From positions 246,710,588 through 246,774,587 of the forward strand of contig NC_050099.1 of the NCBI RefSeq assembly GCF_902167145.1: 64,000 nt of DNA, written 5' to 3'. Shown piece by piece: positions 1 through 13,022 of the stretch. Position 1 is the first letter of the stretch. Each line of letters starts with the position of its first letter. The position numbers and the translations under genes are program-made. The notes under the pieces were generated by a model. It was not told the DNA's origin and searched no databases. It saw only the letters and a list, made by a program, of their open reading frames with translations. Source of the DNA: Zea mays (Eukaryota > Streptophyta > Magnoliopsida > Poales > Poaceae).

Positions 1-25
1 AGATAAACACAAAGAGAAGAAATAG

Positions 26-286
26 GAGAAAGAGGCAAAGGAGAATGGCACAAGCTCTAGGAAGCCACCTCACCCCGACTGCAAGTATCTTAGCCAGATA
101 TACAACATTCCTGAAGCCCCTCAAATGATGGAATTGCCTGGGCAGGAAGGTGAGGATTGTCTGTTCGACAAAGGCGGCACCCAGCCAAGGAAGCCGGCCA
201 GTTCAGCGCCTGAGTCTGATGGAGTCTCCCAAGTGTGGGCTCAGGCTCTGAAAATTGACCATGCTGATGGTGGTGGTGGTGGCTGA
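26..286 (+). pseudogene. Captured exon fragment of an unidentified plant gene
   Basis: An open frame runs from just after an in-frame TAG (23-25) to a TGA at 284-286. It encodes a lysine/glutamate-rich start, then a segment beginning KPPHPDCKYLSQIY and ending in a glycine run before the stop. The composition and frame look like genuine coding sequence, and the lysine-rich context continues left through the stop at 23-25, so the copy is broken. I do not recognise the gene family. It lies inside the 3' part of a Helitron on the same strand, so it is most likely a captured fragment. The opposite-strand frame here is a shadow. Confidence 0.45.
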
Positions 287-728
287 GATAAATCTGCTTG
301 TGCTTGATTTGTTCCAAACCAAAGGTGGCACTTGTGGCCCTCCTCATGTTTCCAGTGTGGGTAAAGTTGCCTGAGAACTCCAATTTGTCTGAATGGGAAT
401 ACTTACATGTATTATTTTCCTAGGACTTTAGCTAAACGCAATATATTTGTATCATGATAGTTATTCATCGTTTAGTTGCTAGAGGTTTTAGCTAAACAGT
501 GAATTTTCTGGGTCATAGTAGCTAATGACAGTGAATTTTGCTAGAAATCTTTATGTACATTAATCGTGAAGGTATATCATATTAGCTAACGCAATATACC
601 TAACGTGATGATTGAGTTATAGTAGCTAATGCATCCAGATAGCGATAGCTGTCAAATTAAATAAGTTGGTCGAATTACACTACAAATATGATGGGTATTG
701 GTTAGCCTTGGGTTTTGTGGTATTATAT

Positions 729-760
729 GTTCCCGTTGTAACGCACGAGCACTTACCTAG
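729..760 (+). other. Helitron 3' terminal hairpin and CTAG end
   Basis: Arms GTTCCCGT (729-736) and ACGAGCAC (744-751) pair at six of eight positions around an 8-base loop. CTAG at 757-760 is the terminal tetranucleotide and T at 761 is the flanking target base. The two mismatches suggest decay of a once perfect stem. Confidence 0.7.
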
Positions 761-1056
761 TATCTATTGGTTACCTTATTATTATTGTTATTTAATAAGA
801 GTTATGGGTTCTAAATAGTTCTGCAGAAAAACACGATCAGCCATTTCTATTTACAGAATCTCAATTTGCAGCAAACCAATGGTAAACAGCATGAGCCACA
901 TATATATACAAATACAAAACGATCATGAAATCAGTTATCATAAAACATAGGATATATACAAAACGATTCTGAAATCAGTTATACACCAAAGGGCATCGTG
1001 CATTTACATGTATTTAGCATGCAACAGATTGAGTTCCGTTTTAGTCGTATATGGGT
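761..1056. other. Spacer between the Helitron end and the Rep/helicase gene
   Basis: AT-rich sequence without a convincing frame. It holds a short direct repeat (a block containing acaaaacgat and gaaatcagttat at about 902-937 and again at about 955-986). No Helitron 3' terminus in minus orientation is visible here, so this is probably the 3' untranslated part of the minus-strand Helitron that follows. Confidence 0.4.
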
Positions 1057-4000
1057 CTAGTTTGTTAGGACCTCCTTGTAGACGATGTTCTTGGTATATG
1101 TCCCACAATCTACGGTGGGGTTTTTCTTTACACCCTTCCTTGACTTTTTCCTCCCATCGACGGCTGGGATGACAAGAATCTTTATGTTCGATCGGGCTGT
1201 CGCTCTAGATAGAGCAACATATAGTTGACCATGAGAGAACACTGGTTCAGGCAAGTATACACCAACATTGGGAATAGTCTGACCCTGTGCTTTGTTAACC
1301 GTCATTGCAAAGCTAAGCCGTACAGGAAACTGCTTTCTTTTGAACTGGAAAGGGAACATCTCTTCATCGGAGGGACACAACGGTATACGCGGTAGGAAAA
1401 TCCGTTTTCCAACGTGTTGACCCAGTACAATCTCTGCGTCAATGCTATTTCTTTGGAAGCCACGAACGACCAGCCTGGTGCCATTGCAAAGTCCATTTGC
1501 AGGGTCTATATTCCGGAGCAATATAACAGGACATCCAATCTTGAGCTTCAAAACATGAGGGGGCAGCCCATTAGGCGTCAATGTGTTTAGGAACTCAGGT
1601 GGGTAGTAGTTATGGGGATCATCCATGGCGCTATCAAAACTATGGTACACCATATGCTCCCCTTGAAAACGATCAATCATCTTAGCATTTATCATATCCA
1701 CCCAGTCATTACGTGTTGACAGTATCGCCCTTGAAGTGATGTAGGTGGAATCAGACATATTTTCATTGAGATTTGGGAAAGCGAAGTATATTAGGTTGTC
1801 AAGATCGCTGTCACTCCCACTGTAAGGCACACACACATCGTCAGGAAGACGAATGTCGCCGTCACTATTTGTGTCCTCAGTTCCACCGCCTACGCGCAGC
1901 AAAAACTCCGCAAACCAAGGGTCGTTTTTTGCTCTCATGTTGCTAACAAGCTTTAAGTGGGACATGGACTCCCATAGGTAAGACATCCGTAATGAAGACG
2001 CGACCACTTGAGCCCTTGACCCTTTACGAACAACTGGCAAGACCTGTCTGAAATCTCCACCGAAGACAATGGTTTTACCACCAAATGGTAGTGCGGGGCG
2101 ACCCATTATATCGCGCATGCTATTGTCCAGTGCCTCCACGACTTGTCTCTTAGTCATAGAAGCCTCGTCCCAGATAATGAGAGATGCTTTCCGTAGCAAC
2201 TCTGCTGTTCCACTCTGCTTCGTGAAGCTACATACAGCGCCATCGTCAATAGTGAGTGGTATCTTGAAGCGTGAATGGGCGGTTCTTCCTCCAGGCATTA
2301 TGGAAGCCGCAACGCCAGATGTAGCTGTTGCCACTGCAATCTTGCCTTGGTTGCGTAGCGTCGCGAGCAACACTCTGTATAGATAAGTCTTACCGGTGCC
2401 ACCAGGTCCATCCACAAAGAACAACCCGCCCTGATCGGTGTCAACGGCAGACATAATCTTATCATAGGCGGCCCTCTGTTCCTCGTTAAGAGAGTCTTTA
2501 AGAGCCACATCTCCCGCTGTCGGTTGGATACTTTCCTCCTCGTAAACCTCCCTAGCAGTACCAATAGCATCGTCATACGCGTCGATGATAGGAGGTAGAG
2601 GGAATGTATTTATGTCCTTTCCCATTGACTGCAGCATGTTCCTAATGTCAATCAATACCATCTGCTCAACATGAGTTTTGTTCTGACTCCTGTGTTGGTA
2701 GTCCTCGGACATAGAATCTTTGTGTTTCTGCCAGAGTACAGCCACATCGCTTGGCTCACAGTACACCAGTATTGTGGCAAAAAGCCGTCGCAGCGCCGAT
2801 GGCATCTGGAAAAGAGCACGTTCAGTGAGACACTCATCTAGTGTGTTGTCCGACTCAAGCAGTCCCCTTCTCTCTGCCGCCTCACGAAAAGTGGGTAGGG
2901 TGACACCATCAACTGTCCTTAGATCCACATAGGAGGCGGCACCAGTCACATGGTTTAGGAGAACACGAAGATAGTAGCGCTCCCCCTCAGCCGGATGAGC
3001 AGAGACTATCCTACCAACTTGTCCGCCTGTATCTCGTTTCCTCCGCTGCCATACTTTACCCTTACCACTCTGCCAAGTGTACCACTCAGGGAAGTCACGA
3101 TATAGGATGCCACGAGCCTCCTCGTGAAGACTATTCGCCTCAAAATATGCTGTGAGCATTGACCTATCAACACCTGGACGGTTGACGACTCGCTCGACCA
3201 TTTGCCGCTCGTGAAACGCCACCATGTGCATGTTTGGAAGATGGAGTTGCAGCTGCATCACAGGTGGAGATATCTGGCTAAGCTCAAAACCGTATATCCT
3301 CCACAAGGCTTCTGGAGGAGTCACCCACCTTGCATCTCTATACTGCTTGATCTCATCAACATCATCGTATTCCTTGCTCGCATCTCTCATAACAACAGAC
3401 GCACGATCATGGCCTTTGTATATGTACTTGAACAGGTATTTAATAGCCTTGATGCTCCCACATGCCTCGACATTGATGTGACAGTTGAAGAGACGAAGGA
3501 GGTATGGGTTATAAGGGACAACCCATCTATTGTCCAGTTCGCACCCTCGGACCTTTTCTTTACGATCATCGTCACGACGTCTGTAAATAGGGTACGAATC
3601 CTTCCCTTGCAACGTTGTGTCACTGAAAGGCCGAGGGTAATGATTCTTGCACGATTTACGACCCTTAGTGCATGGGCAGTTAGGGTTTAGCGACCCACAC
3701 GGGCCATGCATCATATGCTTGATAACCATCTTTCGTAGTTCTGGGTACTTGTTGCTTGGGATCTCGGCTGAGATCAAAAGGTCGTACTGCTCAGGACATG
3801 TGAGCTTGTACTTCCTCTGCATTATGAGTAGAAAATGGGCATGCGGCAAACCCCGCTTCTGAAACTCCACGACATAGACGTAGGCTCGGACCTTACCAAG
3901 AATATCTTGTTTAGTCAGCCTATGCTTTAACTCTTGTAGCTTCGCATGAAAGACACGCACTACAAGATCCGAACGATCTTGCGGTGTCTGCCCAGGGAGA

Positions 4001-5470
4001 AGCTCCCTCCTTATCTCATCCCAGTTAGGGTTACATGTCATGGTAAGAAATATGTCTGGTTTTCCAAACTTTCGCACCAGAGCCATAGCATCCATGTACC
4101 GACGTCTCATGTCACGAGGACCGCCAATAAACGACGTCGACAACACAGTTCGCTTGCCAACATTATCTGCTCTAATATCTCCATCTAGCATGATATCCAC
4201 CAAGCCCTGGTACAGGTCTGCCCTTAACCGACCCTGATTATTGCGTATGTAATCTAAACGTGAGCTCTCAATCTTTATGTACGTGTCGACCGCGAACTGC
4301 TGGAAAAGCCGCTTTCCATGAAGTATTGGATTGAATACCCCGGGGCGAATCTGAAATTTGTAGCAGTAGTAGTCACGTACAGACACACATAAATGGCTAG
4401 GAGATTCTGCAAACGCAAGGATTATAAAGTGAGTGATGCTGAAAAGATAGTTAATAATGCGCAAATATATCAAATTTTAAACAAACAACTAACCCGCATC
4501 TTCATCATTTGCATTACTTGCCCTATGTGTCGCACGATATGCATCCACTTCGTCCATGGATACTCCAACCTTTGGGATATTTGCGTGCCAGCCAAGTTCG
4601 CCTCTAGGGAAGAACAATGGATATGATAGTGCATCGTAGCATCCATGGTATGAGCGGATGCAGTGGCTTGAACTGTCCTTCCCATGGAGCATAACACTTT
4701 TGCTGAACTGGCCTCGCCCTTCGCTCCCATCGATCCAGACAGCGGCCACCTCCGAAGTGAGAGGTGTGTTATATGTCTTCTGGTTCAACGTCTGGTCTAG
4801 ATTCAACGCGATACGATAGTCATCAAGGTTCTCAACGTGGCCCATGGTCCTAAGGTGCTCGGATTACGGGTTTCCACGTAGTATGTCGACTATCTGTCGA
4901 ATAACCTCTTTGTCTTTCTGTTGATGCTCTTCGCGACACTTACGGTACCGATGCTCGAGTGTGGGATCATCATCATAAAAGTATAGCTCAAGGTGTTTAT
5001 GCTCTACCCCACCTTCCTTACCAAATGACTTTATATTGTGGTACATCATGCCCTGTGCTCGGAACGTGTATATACCAGAATCCCTTACATTTGTTGTCAT
5101 ACTATCGAGGCAACAGTATAGGGAAGTGAAAGAGAAATGGCCATTAAAAAACCTAATGTTATCACGAAAGTGCCTAGCATCAGAGTCTGCACTATCCCAC
5201 AACCTCTTGAGTTGGGGAGGGGTCTCCAGTGGGGCTAGCTCAACCTTCCCACCACGACAACAAAAACCAGGTGTCTCATACTCAAACTTCTTCGCGGTGC
5301 AATAACCGCAGTTGGGAACAGTCTTGAGCATATGTGTTTCTTCAGGGATGTTGCTGTACACCTTATCATACGGATCAGGAACATCAGTGGCAGTCGATTC
5401 ATCTTGACTACCATCGATCTCTATATCTTCATCGGTATCCTCATCTGATATTTTTTGGAAACAATGAGTA
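1057..5470 (-). pseudogene. Helitron Rep/helicase (RepHel), broken
   Basis: The long 3' reading frame (4473 down to 1057) has a Rep endonuclease domain with the HUH motif (His211 and His213 in GLPHAHFLL) and the tyrosine motif YLFKY (Tyr346, Tyr350). A PIF1-type helicase follows: Walker A GPGGTGKT at residues 689-696, Walker B IIWDEAS at about 766-772, and late motifs NKAQGQT and YVALSRA near the C terminus. An 87-bp intron (4407-4493) with GT donor and TTTGCAG acceptor joins it to the upstream exon, so the first 22 residues of the open frame are intronic. Upstream coding continues in one frame to about 5470 with a Cys-rich finger (CGYC...CC), but a TAA at 4864-4866 interrupts the conserved NPxSEHLR region. 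The protein would nick and unwind DNA during rolling-circle transposition; this copy is probably dead. Confidence 0.85.
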
Positions 5471-5499
5471 AGACATATGTATCTATATAAGCATTGGTA

Positions 5500-7430
5500 T
5501 CATACCATAAAAAGATTGAAATTAGTACATTGCCCAGCGAATAGGTATCCCTCGTTCTCATCAGCATCGTCTTCAAATACGACACCGTCATCGTCATCAA
5601 CTGGAACGTGAAAATACAAGCCCGATAAAATACAAGGGCATTCAGGATAACATGGTTGGGAAAAATATGTAACCTGAATAAAGATTCTTAACAATTACCA
5701 TTGGAAATGACCCTTGGCTTCGACTGGGTATGATCCACCCCACTTCCTTGTTCGGTCATACTTGCACTCTCATTTGTTGCCACGATATCACCATGACATT
5801 GATTCCTACATTGTACTGATGGAAACACACGTTTAGTCGAACTACACGCTATCGTCGTCATGCTGCATCCATTTAAGATAGGATAATAATCATTGTTTTC
5901 AAGTCATCCGATCAATCGAGACTGGTCACGATTAATCGTCCAAGTCGGTCAGCCAAAATGACCAACAACTCATCCGACTTGAAAACAATGATAGTAATTA
6001 CCATTGTTGTTGTTCTCTGTAGTCATATGGGGTTGTGTACAATCAGCCCCTTCACCAGCATCACTGATAGTATCCTCAGTCGTAGTAGCCATGTTCCTTG
6101 AAATGGATGCTTCAAATTGCCGGTTTCGACGGGCTAAGATAGCTTGTCTTTCACCACGTGGCACATGTTTACGTCTTAGTGGTCCAGTAGACATATGCGG
6201 TGAATCGACATCCTCAGTCTGTGTTGGAGCTGGCAGGAACGGGTTACCGGCGATTTCAGGGATAACCCAGTTAGCTGCATCTGTTGTAGGGTGTACAACC
6301 TCAGGGGTATATGTTGGGGACTCCATGGCGATTGACTCCTGACTCAATGTGTCAGCCAACAGTGCTCTACATTTTCTTATATACTCTATCTTTGACCCTT
6401 TCCGCTTTGGTGTATTATCATACAACCTAAGACGTTCACGCCAAAACTCCATCTCGGCGGGAGTTAAGTTTTTGTACCGCTCTCTAAAGTAGGCGGCCCT
6501 TTCCAAATTATGGTTGGGTGTGTTACCAACAGTTTCATGCACACCGCCTGGAATAAAGCATGTATACGTTAAACCGCCAGAAATCAGCTGTTTTGCTAAT
6601 TTAGTTAAGTGAACAGTCATGTACCTGGTGCCAGAAGGTCTCTGGTTGTGAAAACGTCGTCTGCCTTGAATGTATCATTCCTATGCAACCAATCGCTATC
6701 ATCATCTTGATTCACATTTACTTTTTGGTCTACATCTAAAAAACAATGAACACATTACTTTCTAAGTGTAGGTTTATGCACATAAACATTAATTTAAATT
6801 TGACGTGTTTCATCACCTCCTGACACAGTGGACATCATTTCTTGTCCCTTGTTTTGTTGTCGCGCCTCACGACGCTTCCTATTCAACTCGTTCCTTTGGT
6901 ATACTGACATTTTTGCACGTCTTTCTCTATGCCTTTGCCTTTCTCGTTCGATAATATTATCGGTCGGTGAAGTGTTATTATTTGGAACTGCCAAATCAAC
7001 AACGGCAAAATGATTTTCATGGCTACAAATATGTATTATAAAACGATGGGTGAAAAAAACTGTGATTGGTATACCCTATTACCTTGTGTTGCAAAGTTTG
7101 TGAAATCAATTGTGCTACAGCCACTTGTTTCAAAGTTAACTGTCTCAAATGTCTTCATATTAATGTCTTCTTTGTATATCACCCATATACAAAATAATAC
7201 ATGTCAACTTTGTATAAGGTACATGTATGTAGGTATAATAACAATGTGAAATTTAACTTCTTTCATCACCTCTAGATGCCTCTGTCTGTATAGCAAGTCC
7301 TTTATTTCATTGGCTTACTTCACGACGCTTTCTATTTTTCTCGTTTCTTTGTTCAACGGTCATCGCGGCATATCTTTCCCTTTCCCTTTGCCTCTTACGT
7401 TCCTTAGCATCGACATTTGGACCAAGCGAT
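5500..7430 (-). pseudogene. N-terminal exons/modules of Helitron RepHel
   Basis: Several minus-strand blocks resemble the basic N-terminal region of plant Helitron Rep proteins: 5500-5694 (acidic, ending in ylFAGQ-like sequence), 5970-6620 (FWRERLRLYDN and a basic stretch RGERQAILARRNRQFE), 6794-6994 (RERQRHRERRAKM then NRKRREARQQNK) and 7310-7430 (a second copy of the same basic pattern, NRKRREVSQ then stop). They are separated by intron-like AT-rich gaps and lie directly upstream of the Rep exons. Exact splice sites are uncertain, and the 7310-7430 block ends in a stop unless spliced before it. Confidence 0.55.
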
Positions 7431-7956
7431 TTCGATCCATTTTCATCAGCTACAATATAACTTTGTGTATTAGTGTTCCCCTACATACTACGTTTGAAAC
7501 GTTAATCGACACGCGTGTAATAACCTTTACCTATAGTGTTTGAGATGTTTGATAATGGTGTGCGACCATCATTATGTTCAATCTGATCTGTTTCTTTTGG
7601 TTCTCCGTTCTCCATAAGGAAACCCTATTATGGACAGTGGAATGGCTTAGATAAGTTTTCACATAGTACTCTATACAACCACAATTTAGACACATCGTTT
7701 GTCTATTGTGTATAGGTATCAATTTGCACACATTTTACACAGTGATTTGTTTAGTACACACATAAACATATTTGTTGTCACACAGTATAAACAGTACACA
7801 TAATTCTCAAACACACCAAGGTTCACAGAATATTCGAACAAACAGGTTCACAGACAACCATTTGCATTCTAGATTCGTGCACCGAGGTTTGTTTTGCTCT
7901 ATCTCGGTAGGTTATTATAGCACCCATTGAAGAAGATCACTCTCCCATATAGGAAA
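7431..7956. other. Non-coding stretch upstream of the RepHel N-terminal blocks
   Basis: AT-rich, with only short frames. I see no recognisable gene or terminal repeat. It could hold upstream exons or leader of the Rep gene; nothing in the sequence settles this. Confidence 0.3.
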
Positions 7957-8053
7957 ATGAAGAAGTTCTTTTATTGGCCGGGTATGAAATCGGTTGTGCA
8001 TTAGTATGTGACTTCTTGTGCCATCTGTCAGCAGGCCAAGCCAGATCAAGATG
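7957..8053 (+). pseudogene. Ty3/gypsy integrase zinc-binding fragment
   Basis: A short plus-strand stretch translates to MKKFFYWPGMKSVVH, a TAG at 8002-8004, then YVTSCAICQQAKPDQ. This is the conserved FYWPGM...CxxC part of the zinc-binding N-terminal domain of Ty3/gypsy integrases. Nothing before or after it can be recognised as polyprotein, so it is a small relic about 900 bases upstream of the ALDH exons and on the same strand. Confidence 0.65.
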
Positions 8054-8961
8054 TTAATCGTTCCAGACCAATTAGCTATGGGTCACTATGTAAAAACTGT
8101 AGAGGAACTATTGGAACCCAGGAAAAAGAATGGTTCCAAGTGGTGCTGCTGTGTTTCTGAATTTTCAGATTCTAAATAGTAGCTGAATATGGAATTCAGT
8201 ATTGATGGCTGTTTTGGAGCTCATTTATGGCTGTTCTATAAGGTTTTAGACCATAGTGCTTGTAGAGGAATTAAAGACCATATATTGGTGAACAACTTCC
8301 TTAAAGGGTGGTGGACATGATCATATACAAAAGTTGGAGTAACAACTACTCAAAGTGGACTGTCAGGTTGGCTTTAACTGAAGTTGGTTCAGTTAGCTGA
8401 AACTGAAATTCAGCAGGTTGTCCAGTTTGGAGCCCTCTAGAATTTGATCCAAGTATAATTGGTCAGGGACAATTATAAAAAACTTGGATAGATGCCCGTG
8501 TGTAAATGTATAGCGAATAAACTGCATATTCTCTAACCACACACAGTCTTTTAAACCTAATTTCGATAACTTTCCTCATCACCATTCTGAAATATTTCCA
8601 GTATTCAGATTTGTACTTCCTATCCAGTGTTGAATCTCACCTATATATCCAAGTTAATGTCAATTTTTTTTTGCTTGTGTCAATGTTTGGCCAATATCAA
8701 GTATTCTTTCTATGTTGATATGACAGTGAGCTTTGTCCTAGTATAAGTGTACGCTTCTTCTCTAGAAACTCACTATTGTGTTACTATCTTTGTTCACATA
8801 ATTGTCGTGCGGGCCATTTCAGACTATTATGTCTATATATAAGATGCTGTTGACTAAGTAACTTATTTACTTATATTTATGTTTTCTTCATATGTTCTTG
8901 TTTTACTTATTCTAATTCTGACTCTAAAGCATTATACTTTGTACTTGTATTTGTGTTGCAG
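8054..8961. other. Unassigned sequence between the gypsy relic and the ALDH exons
   Basis: AT-rich, no convincing frame. The last 200-300 bases probably represent intron sequence upstream of the first visible ALDH exon, because a GCAG acceptor directly precedes that exon at 8961. The origin of the rest is not apparent. Confidence 0.35.
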
Positions 8962-10244
8962 GAACTATCCTCTACTGATGGCTACATGGAAGGTAGCCCC
9001 TGCATTGGCTGCTGGTTGTACAGCTGTGCTAAAGCCATCTGAACTGGCTTCTGTGTAAGTATTAGCATGTTATATCATGTTCATGCTACAAGCAACAGCA
9101 TTTTATGTGCCTACGTTTTGAATTACCAGGACTTGCTTAGAGCTTGCTGATATCTGTAAAGAAGTCGGTCTCCCTTCTGGTGTCTTGAACATTGTGACAG
9201 GATTAGGTCCTGATGCTGGCGCTCCTTTGTCAGCACACCCAGATGTTGACAAGGTAAACTATTCTGCATATAATGACATAATCATGCATGAGCACTCCTC
9301 ATAGCATGGGTTTTCTGTTTATTTAGGTCGCTTTTACTGGGAGTTTTGAAACTGGCAAGAAAATTATGGCATCGGCAGCTCCTATGGTCAAGGTTCGTCT
9401 GTGAATTATGTTTTATTTATAGTAATGTGCTGTGCCGTGTTGTTTTGCTCTCTTCTAGTTGATAAATTATCAGAAAGTATGATTTGAGTGCCCTATTTTA
9501 AGAGGAAATTCTGTTGCATTCCTTAACATTGCATTTTTCTTGACAGCCTGTTACACTGGAACTTGGTGGAAAAAGTCCTATAGTAGTATTTGATGATGTT
9601 GACATTGACAAAGGTACGTTTATATTCTAAGGATTACAAAATTCCTGAAGTTCATTGGTATTTGTGGATTGTTGCAATTTGCAGAGAATTTAACTGATGA
9701 GAATGCTAAATGCCTAAACCCTTCAAAGCCCTTCATCGGTTTCTGGGATTTTCATAGAAATACTCAGCTGAGCCTGATCAGGCTACTACAATAAGAATTA
9801 TTTTCGTTTGAAAATTGATTGTTAGGATTTGTAAAATACAGTCCATAAAGTTGTGGGGAAAACCCACATGCTTGCTATAGTTTGGACTTTTGACCACAGC
9901 ACCAGACTTTTTATGCATTATGAATAAAAAGATGAAACAGAAAGTATTTGATGCATTATGTATATGTTACATGATTTGATTTCATCATAGACCTTGAGAA
10001 ATATAGGGCTGAACTTCTTTGTAGAACATAAGTTTTAGTTCCAAGAAAGGGAACTTTTACAAATTCACTGACCAACTTACTTTAGTTATGCTGATACTTT
10101 GCTGATTGTGGAATTATGGATTATGCTATACTTCCATCATTGATCATTCCTTCTAAATATAAAACAGCTGTCGAGTGGACTCTGTTTGGGTGCTTTTGGA
10201 CCAATGGTCAGATTTGCAGCGCGACATCTCGTCTTCTTATCCAT
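8962..10244 (+). pseudogene. ALDH10-type (betaine/amino-aldehyde dehydrogenase) gene fragment with introns
   Basis: Five consecutive exons with GT-AG borders: 8962-9054 ([18 protein letters not shown]), 9130-9253 ([20 protein letters not shown]), 9327-9392 (AFTGSFETGKKI), 9547-9613 (PVTLELGGKSP) and 10168-10244 ([18 protein letters not shown]). They match the middle of plant ALDH family 10 enzymes, which oxidise betaine aldehyde or amino-aldehydes with NAD. The segment includes the cofactor-binding region, the catalytic Glu of LELGG and the catalytic Cys of GQICS. No frameshift is visible in these exons, but earlier and later exons are missing, so it cannot make an enzyme. Retained introns show genomic capture, not retroposition. 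It lies on the strand opposite to the surrounding Helitron genes. Confidence 0.85.
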
Positions 10245-10685
10245 GTAAACTATCTCTTATTAAACCCATGTCATAGGTATTACAATACAGCCTCATGTTG
10301 CTTTTGGTTGATCAATAACAATACGACATGTATTGTTACATTGTAGAATCTATCTAGGCCTAAATATAGATCCAATTATTGCTCTTTTCGAAATTGTAGA
10401 ATCTATCTACGCCTTTGCTCTTCAAGAAATGTAACAGCAAACTGACGGTTGCTCCGCGCCACCAAAGCTTTTTGAATTGCTGCAATGAATGGCACAATTA
10501 ATCATATCTACACGAAGTTCATGATTTAATGAGAACAATCACGATTTAAAAGTAACTAATTTTTAAGAATATACTTACGTCCAAAATAGTGGGTGTTGTG
10601 ATGGAACGGATTGAAGTGTATTGCGGTATGATCCGAAGACTCGAGGAACTCTAGAATTACACATTTAAATCTCTGTTACGAATCA
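10245..10685. other. Junction region with a short direct duplication
   Basis: A block containing gtagaatctatcta and gcc is present at about 10343 and again at about 10396, roughly 53 bases apart. This is near where ALDH-derived intron ends and Helitron sequence (RPA-like gene, minus strand) resumes, so it may mark an insertion or repair junction. No gene is recognised. Confidence 0.35.
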
Positions 10686-11790
10686 TTATAAAGTAAAACT
10701 TAGTGACAGATGTGTTTGCAAGGCGTAAAGACATGTTGTACCTTGTCTTCTGAACCGCCTAAACATAGTCCCAATTATTATGCCATAATCCTCCTTAGCC
10801 AACGCCCAGCGGAGTGCATTTTTGTTTAGTAGGTCACCCCAAACTTTAATGATATGTAAAGACCCCCTATGACATTCATTTTGGTAAGAATTGGTTAGTA
10901 ATATATATTGATTTGACATATACAATTAATGGAATATACCTAGCATCCATTATAACAATCTTCCTGAAAGGGCCCCACATTGTGCGATGAATTGTATCCA
11001 TGTGGACTACAATAGCCATAATGTCTACAAAAATAACAATTTATAAATGGATTAATACTAAATTTCGTGTAAACGGTATTTTAAAAATTGGGCCAAGATC
11101 GATATATTCTTACCGACTAAAGTCCTGTTTGGCAACTCAGCAATATCGTCAAGGTTGAAGAATATATGTTTTGGGAATGGCGGCATTTGAATTGGAACAG
11201 TGTATGGCTCCACGATAGTTTGTTGGTTGAAATACAATTCCATGGGACCATTTAGATGTCGAAAATTAAATGGACCCGGATGAAGACCAAACTTTACGTT
11301 ATGCATATTGTAAACATGCTTTTCATGGAGTAAATTGTTGAAATGTTTCACTGTCACGGACACATATGTTATGGCCTCGATCTTGGCTCCCTAATAGTAT
11401 TTCAGTAGGATTTTAGTAGGAGAAGAGGCGATGGTATGAAGATAGTGTAACTTTGTAAATGAAACTTAAATAATTGTTGGCTTACATGGATGTCAGATAA
11501 AATGAAATGTTGTCTATCACGATAACGTGGCTCAATCGGGAATTTAACTTCTACCCGAGCGACAATACTGTATTTCCGAGGTAGCCCATAAAAATCTTCA
11601 TCACGGTAGTCGTCGAACAACCTGTAGCTATATTAAACATACGACTAAATAACGGTCATTTCTTTGATAGACAAATTCTGTGTAAATAGATTTATGTAAT
11701 AACTTACATAGGCTTCCGTTTTATGCGGTCCGCTGCGTCTCTTTCTCGGTTCAATACGACCGGTTCCATCAAAACCTTGTAGCCTTTAAC
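10686..11790 (-). pseudogene. RPA70-like single-strand DNA-binding protein of the Helitron
   Basis: Three minus-strand blocks are separated by apparent introns. 11402-11790 includes KVLMEPVVLNRERD and DFYGLPRKYSIVARVEVKFP. 11058-11363 shows the OB-fold pattern of RPA large-subunit DNA-binding domains (FNNLLHEKHVYNMHNVKFG, then a segment ending DDIAELPNRTLVGKN). 10686-10925 resembles the end of a second OB fold (HIIKVWGDLLNKNAL). RPA1-like genes are a regular companion of Rep/helicase in plant Helitrons and would bind single-stranded intermediates. Exon borders are not fixed here. Whether it is intact cannot be judged; I treat it as a remnant because the partner Rep gene is broken. Confidence 0.6.
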
Positions 11791-13022
11791 AAAATTTAAA
11801 ATTTAAATTTAAATGAAACAAATGTCATACTGTCGCGGTTCAAAAATGTGGTGTTGGCATATGCAACTTGATCAATTATCATGTCGTTTACTTTATAAAG
11901 CCATTTAATCTAATCAGTCATCATGTTGTCATCGAGGTTCTGATTTCAAGCGAGCTTATGCATTCAGTCTCCCTAGGTTGTTATATATATGTGTTCGTCA
12001 ATGGGTAAGAATAACTTGTTTCATGTTTGTTGACGCGAGAGGTACTATGGGACGTCTACAGAGAACTGCAAATGCTTGTTAAGAAATTCAAAGTGAGTGG
12101 TTGTCTCACAGAGCAACCGATGTAATTGGAGAAGAACATTAAGACAAGCAATTAAGGGTGTTTGTCTTTGTGTTGAATGGTATATTCGGAAAAGAACATG
12201 AAGAGAAGCAGACGACAAAGAGAATTGTGAACGGATGCAAGTGCACCGAACTCAAAGTATACTATCATCCAAGCCTCCCCACTATCTTTTTTTACGAATT
12301 AGCATCAACCGATATATACCGGAAGAATGCATATAAACTTTATACCCCAATACAAAAAACCCCAATACACACAAGCTTAACATATGTCATATAAAAGTTA
12401 TATTAGGGAAAAAATAAGAACAAGACATCAGAACATGAACATAAGAACAAGACATAAGAATCTATCCTCGACATACATAAGAACATTGTATTTCTTTAAC
12501 AGGAAAATGCAGTTTTTCAACTGAAATCAGATTTCAGTTTTCATTGTGTTTTGGCAAAAAACAGATCACCTTCAAGCAAAAAAAAGATAACCTTAAAGAA
12601 AACAATAAACATGAGGCGTTCACTCACCTTTTTGCTGTCGAAGTTACTTTTGCAGATTCAATTAGCAAAGTTCTACTGCTAGAAGAACTGTAATAGAGAA
12701 GAAAAAATATTTAGGTACATAGGAGACTTTACCACAGGCCCTCACATAAAATTCCAGATTACATAATATTCTTCCTAGTTTAATACCACAGTAAGGTAGT
12801 ATACTCTTTCCATGTACATATAAAAAACAATAGGTATCATAATATTTAGTGATGTGCAAATCAAATTAACATGGGGAAATCAAAGAATTAGCAAAGCCTC
12901 AGTTAGGGAAACATGCAGACAACACATGAGTTGATCAAATCACATGTTTTGGTCACTCATTGGTATACTAATATTTTTTGCATCAGTAAAACAGAAACTG
13001 CATTACCAGGTGCCAAAGTTCA
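11791..13022. other. AT-rich Helitron interior without recognised gene
   Basis: Only short frames are present on either strand and none resembles a known family. It lies between the RPA-like gene and the tandem repeats in the 5' part of the Helitron. It may include upstream exons or leader of the RPA-like gene. Confidence 0.35.

Larger units (their letters stand above)
1..760 (+). mobile_element. Helitron, 3' portion (5' end outside window)
   Basis: The right end has the Helitron 3' signature: an imperfect hairpin (arms 729-736 and 744-751) followed a few bases later by CTAG at 757-760, then a T at 761, as expected for insertion between A and T. The sequence around the hairpin resembles the common maize Helitron 3' end. 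The segment carries a plus-strand exon-like fragment (26-286), typical cargo of non-autonomous maize Helitrons. The 5' end must lie left of base 1. The call rests on the terminus; no Rep/helicase is visible in this part. Confidence 0.7.
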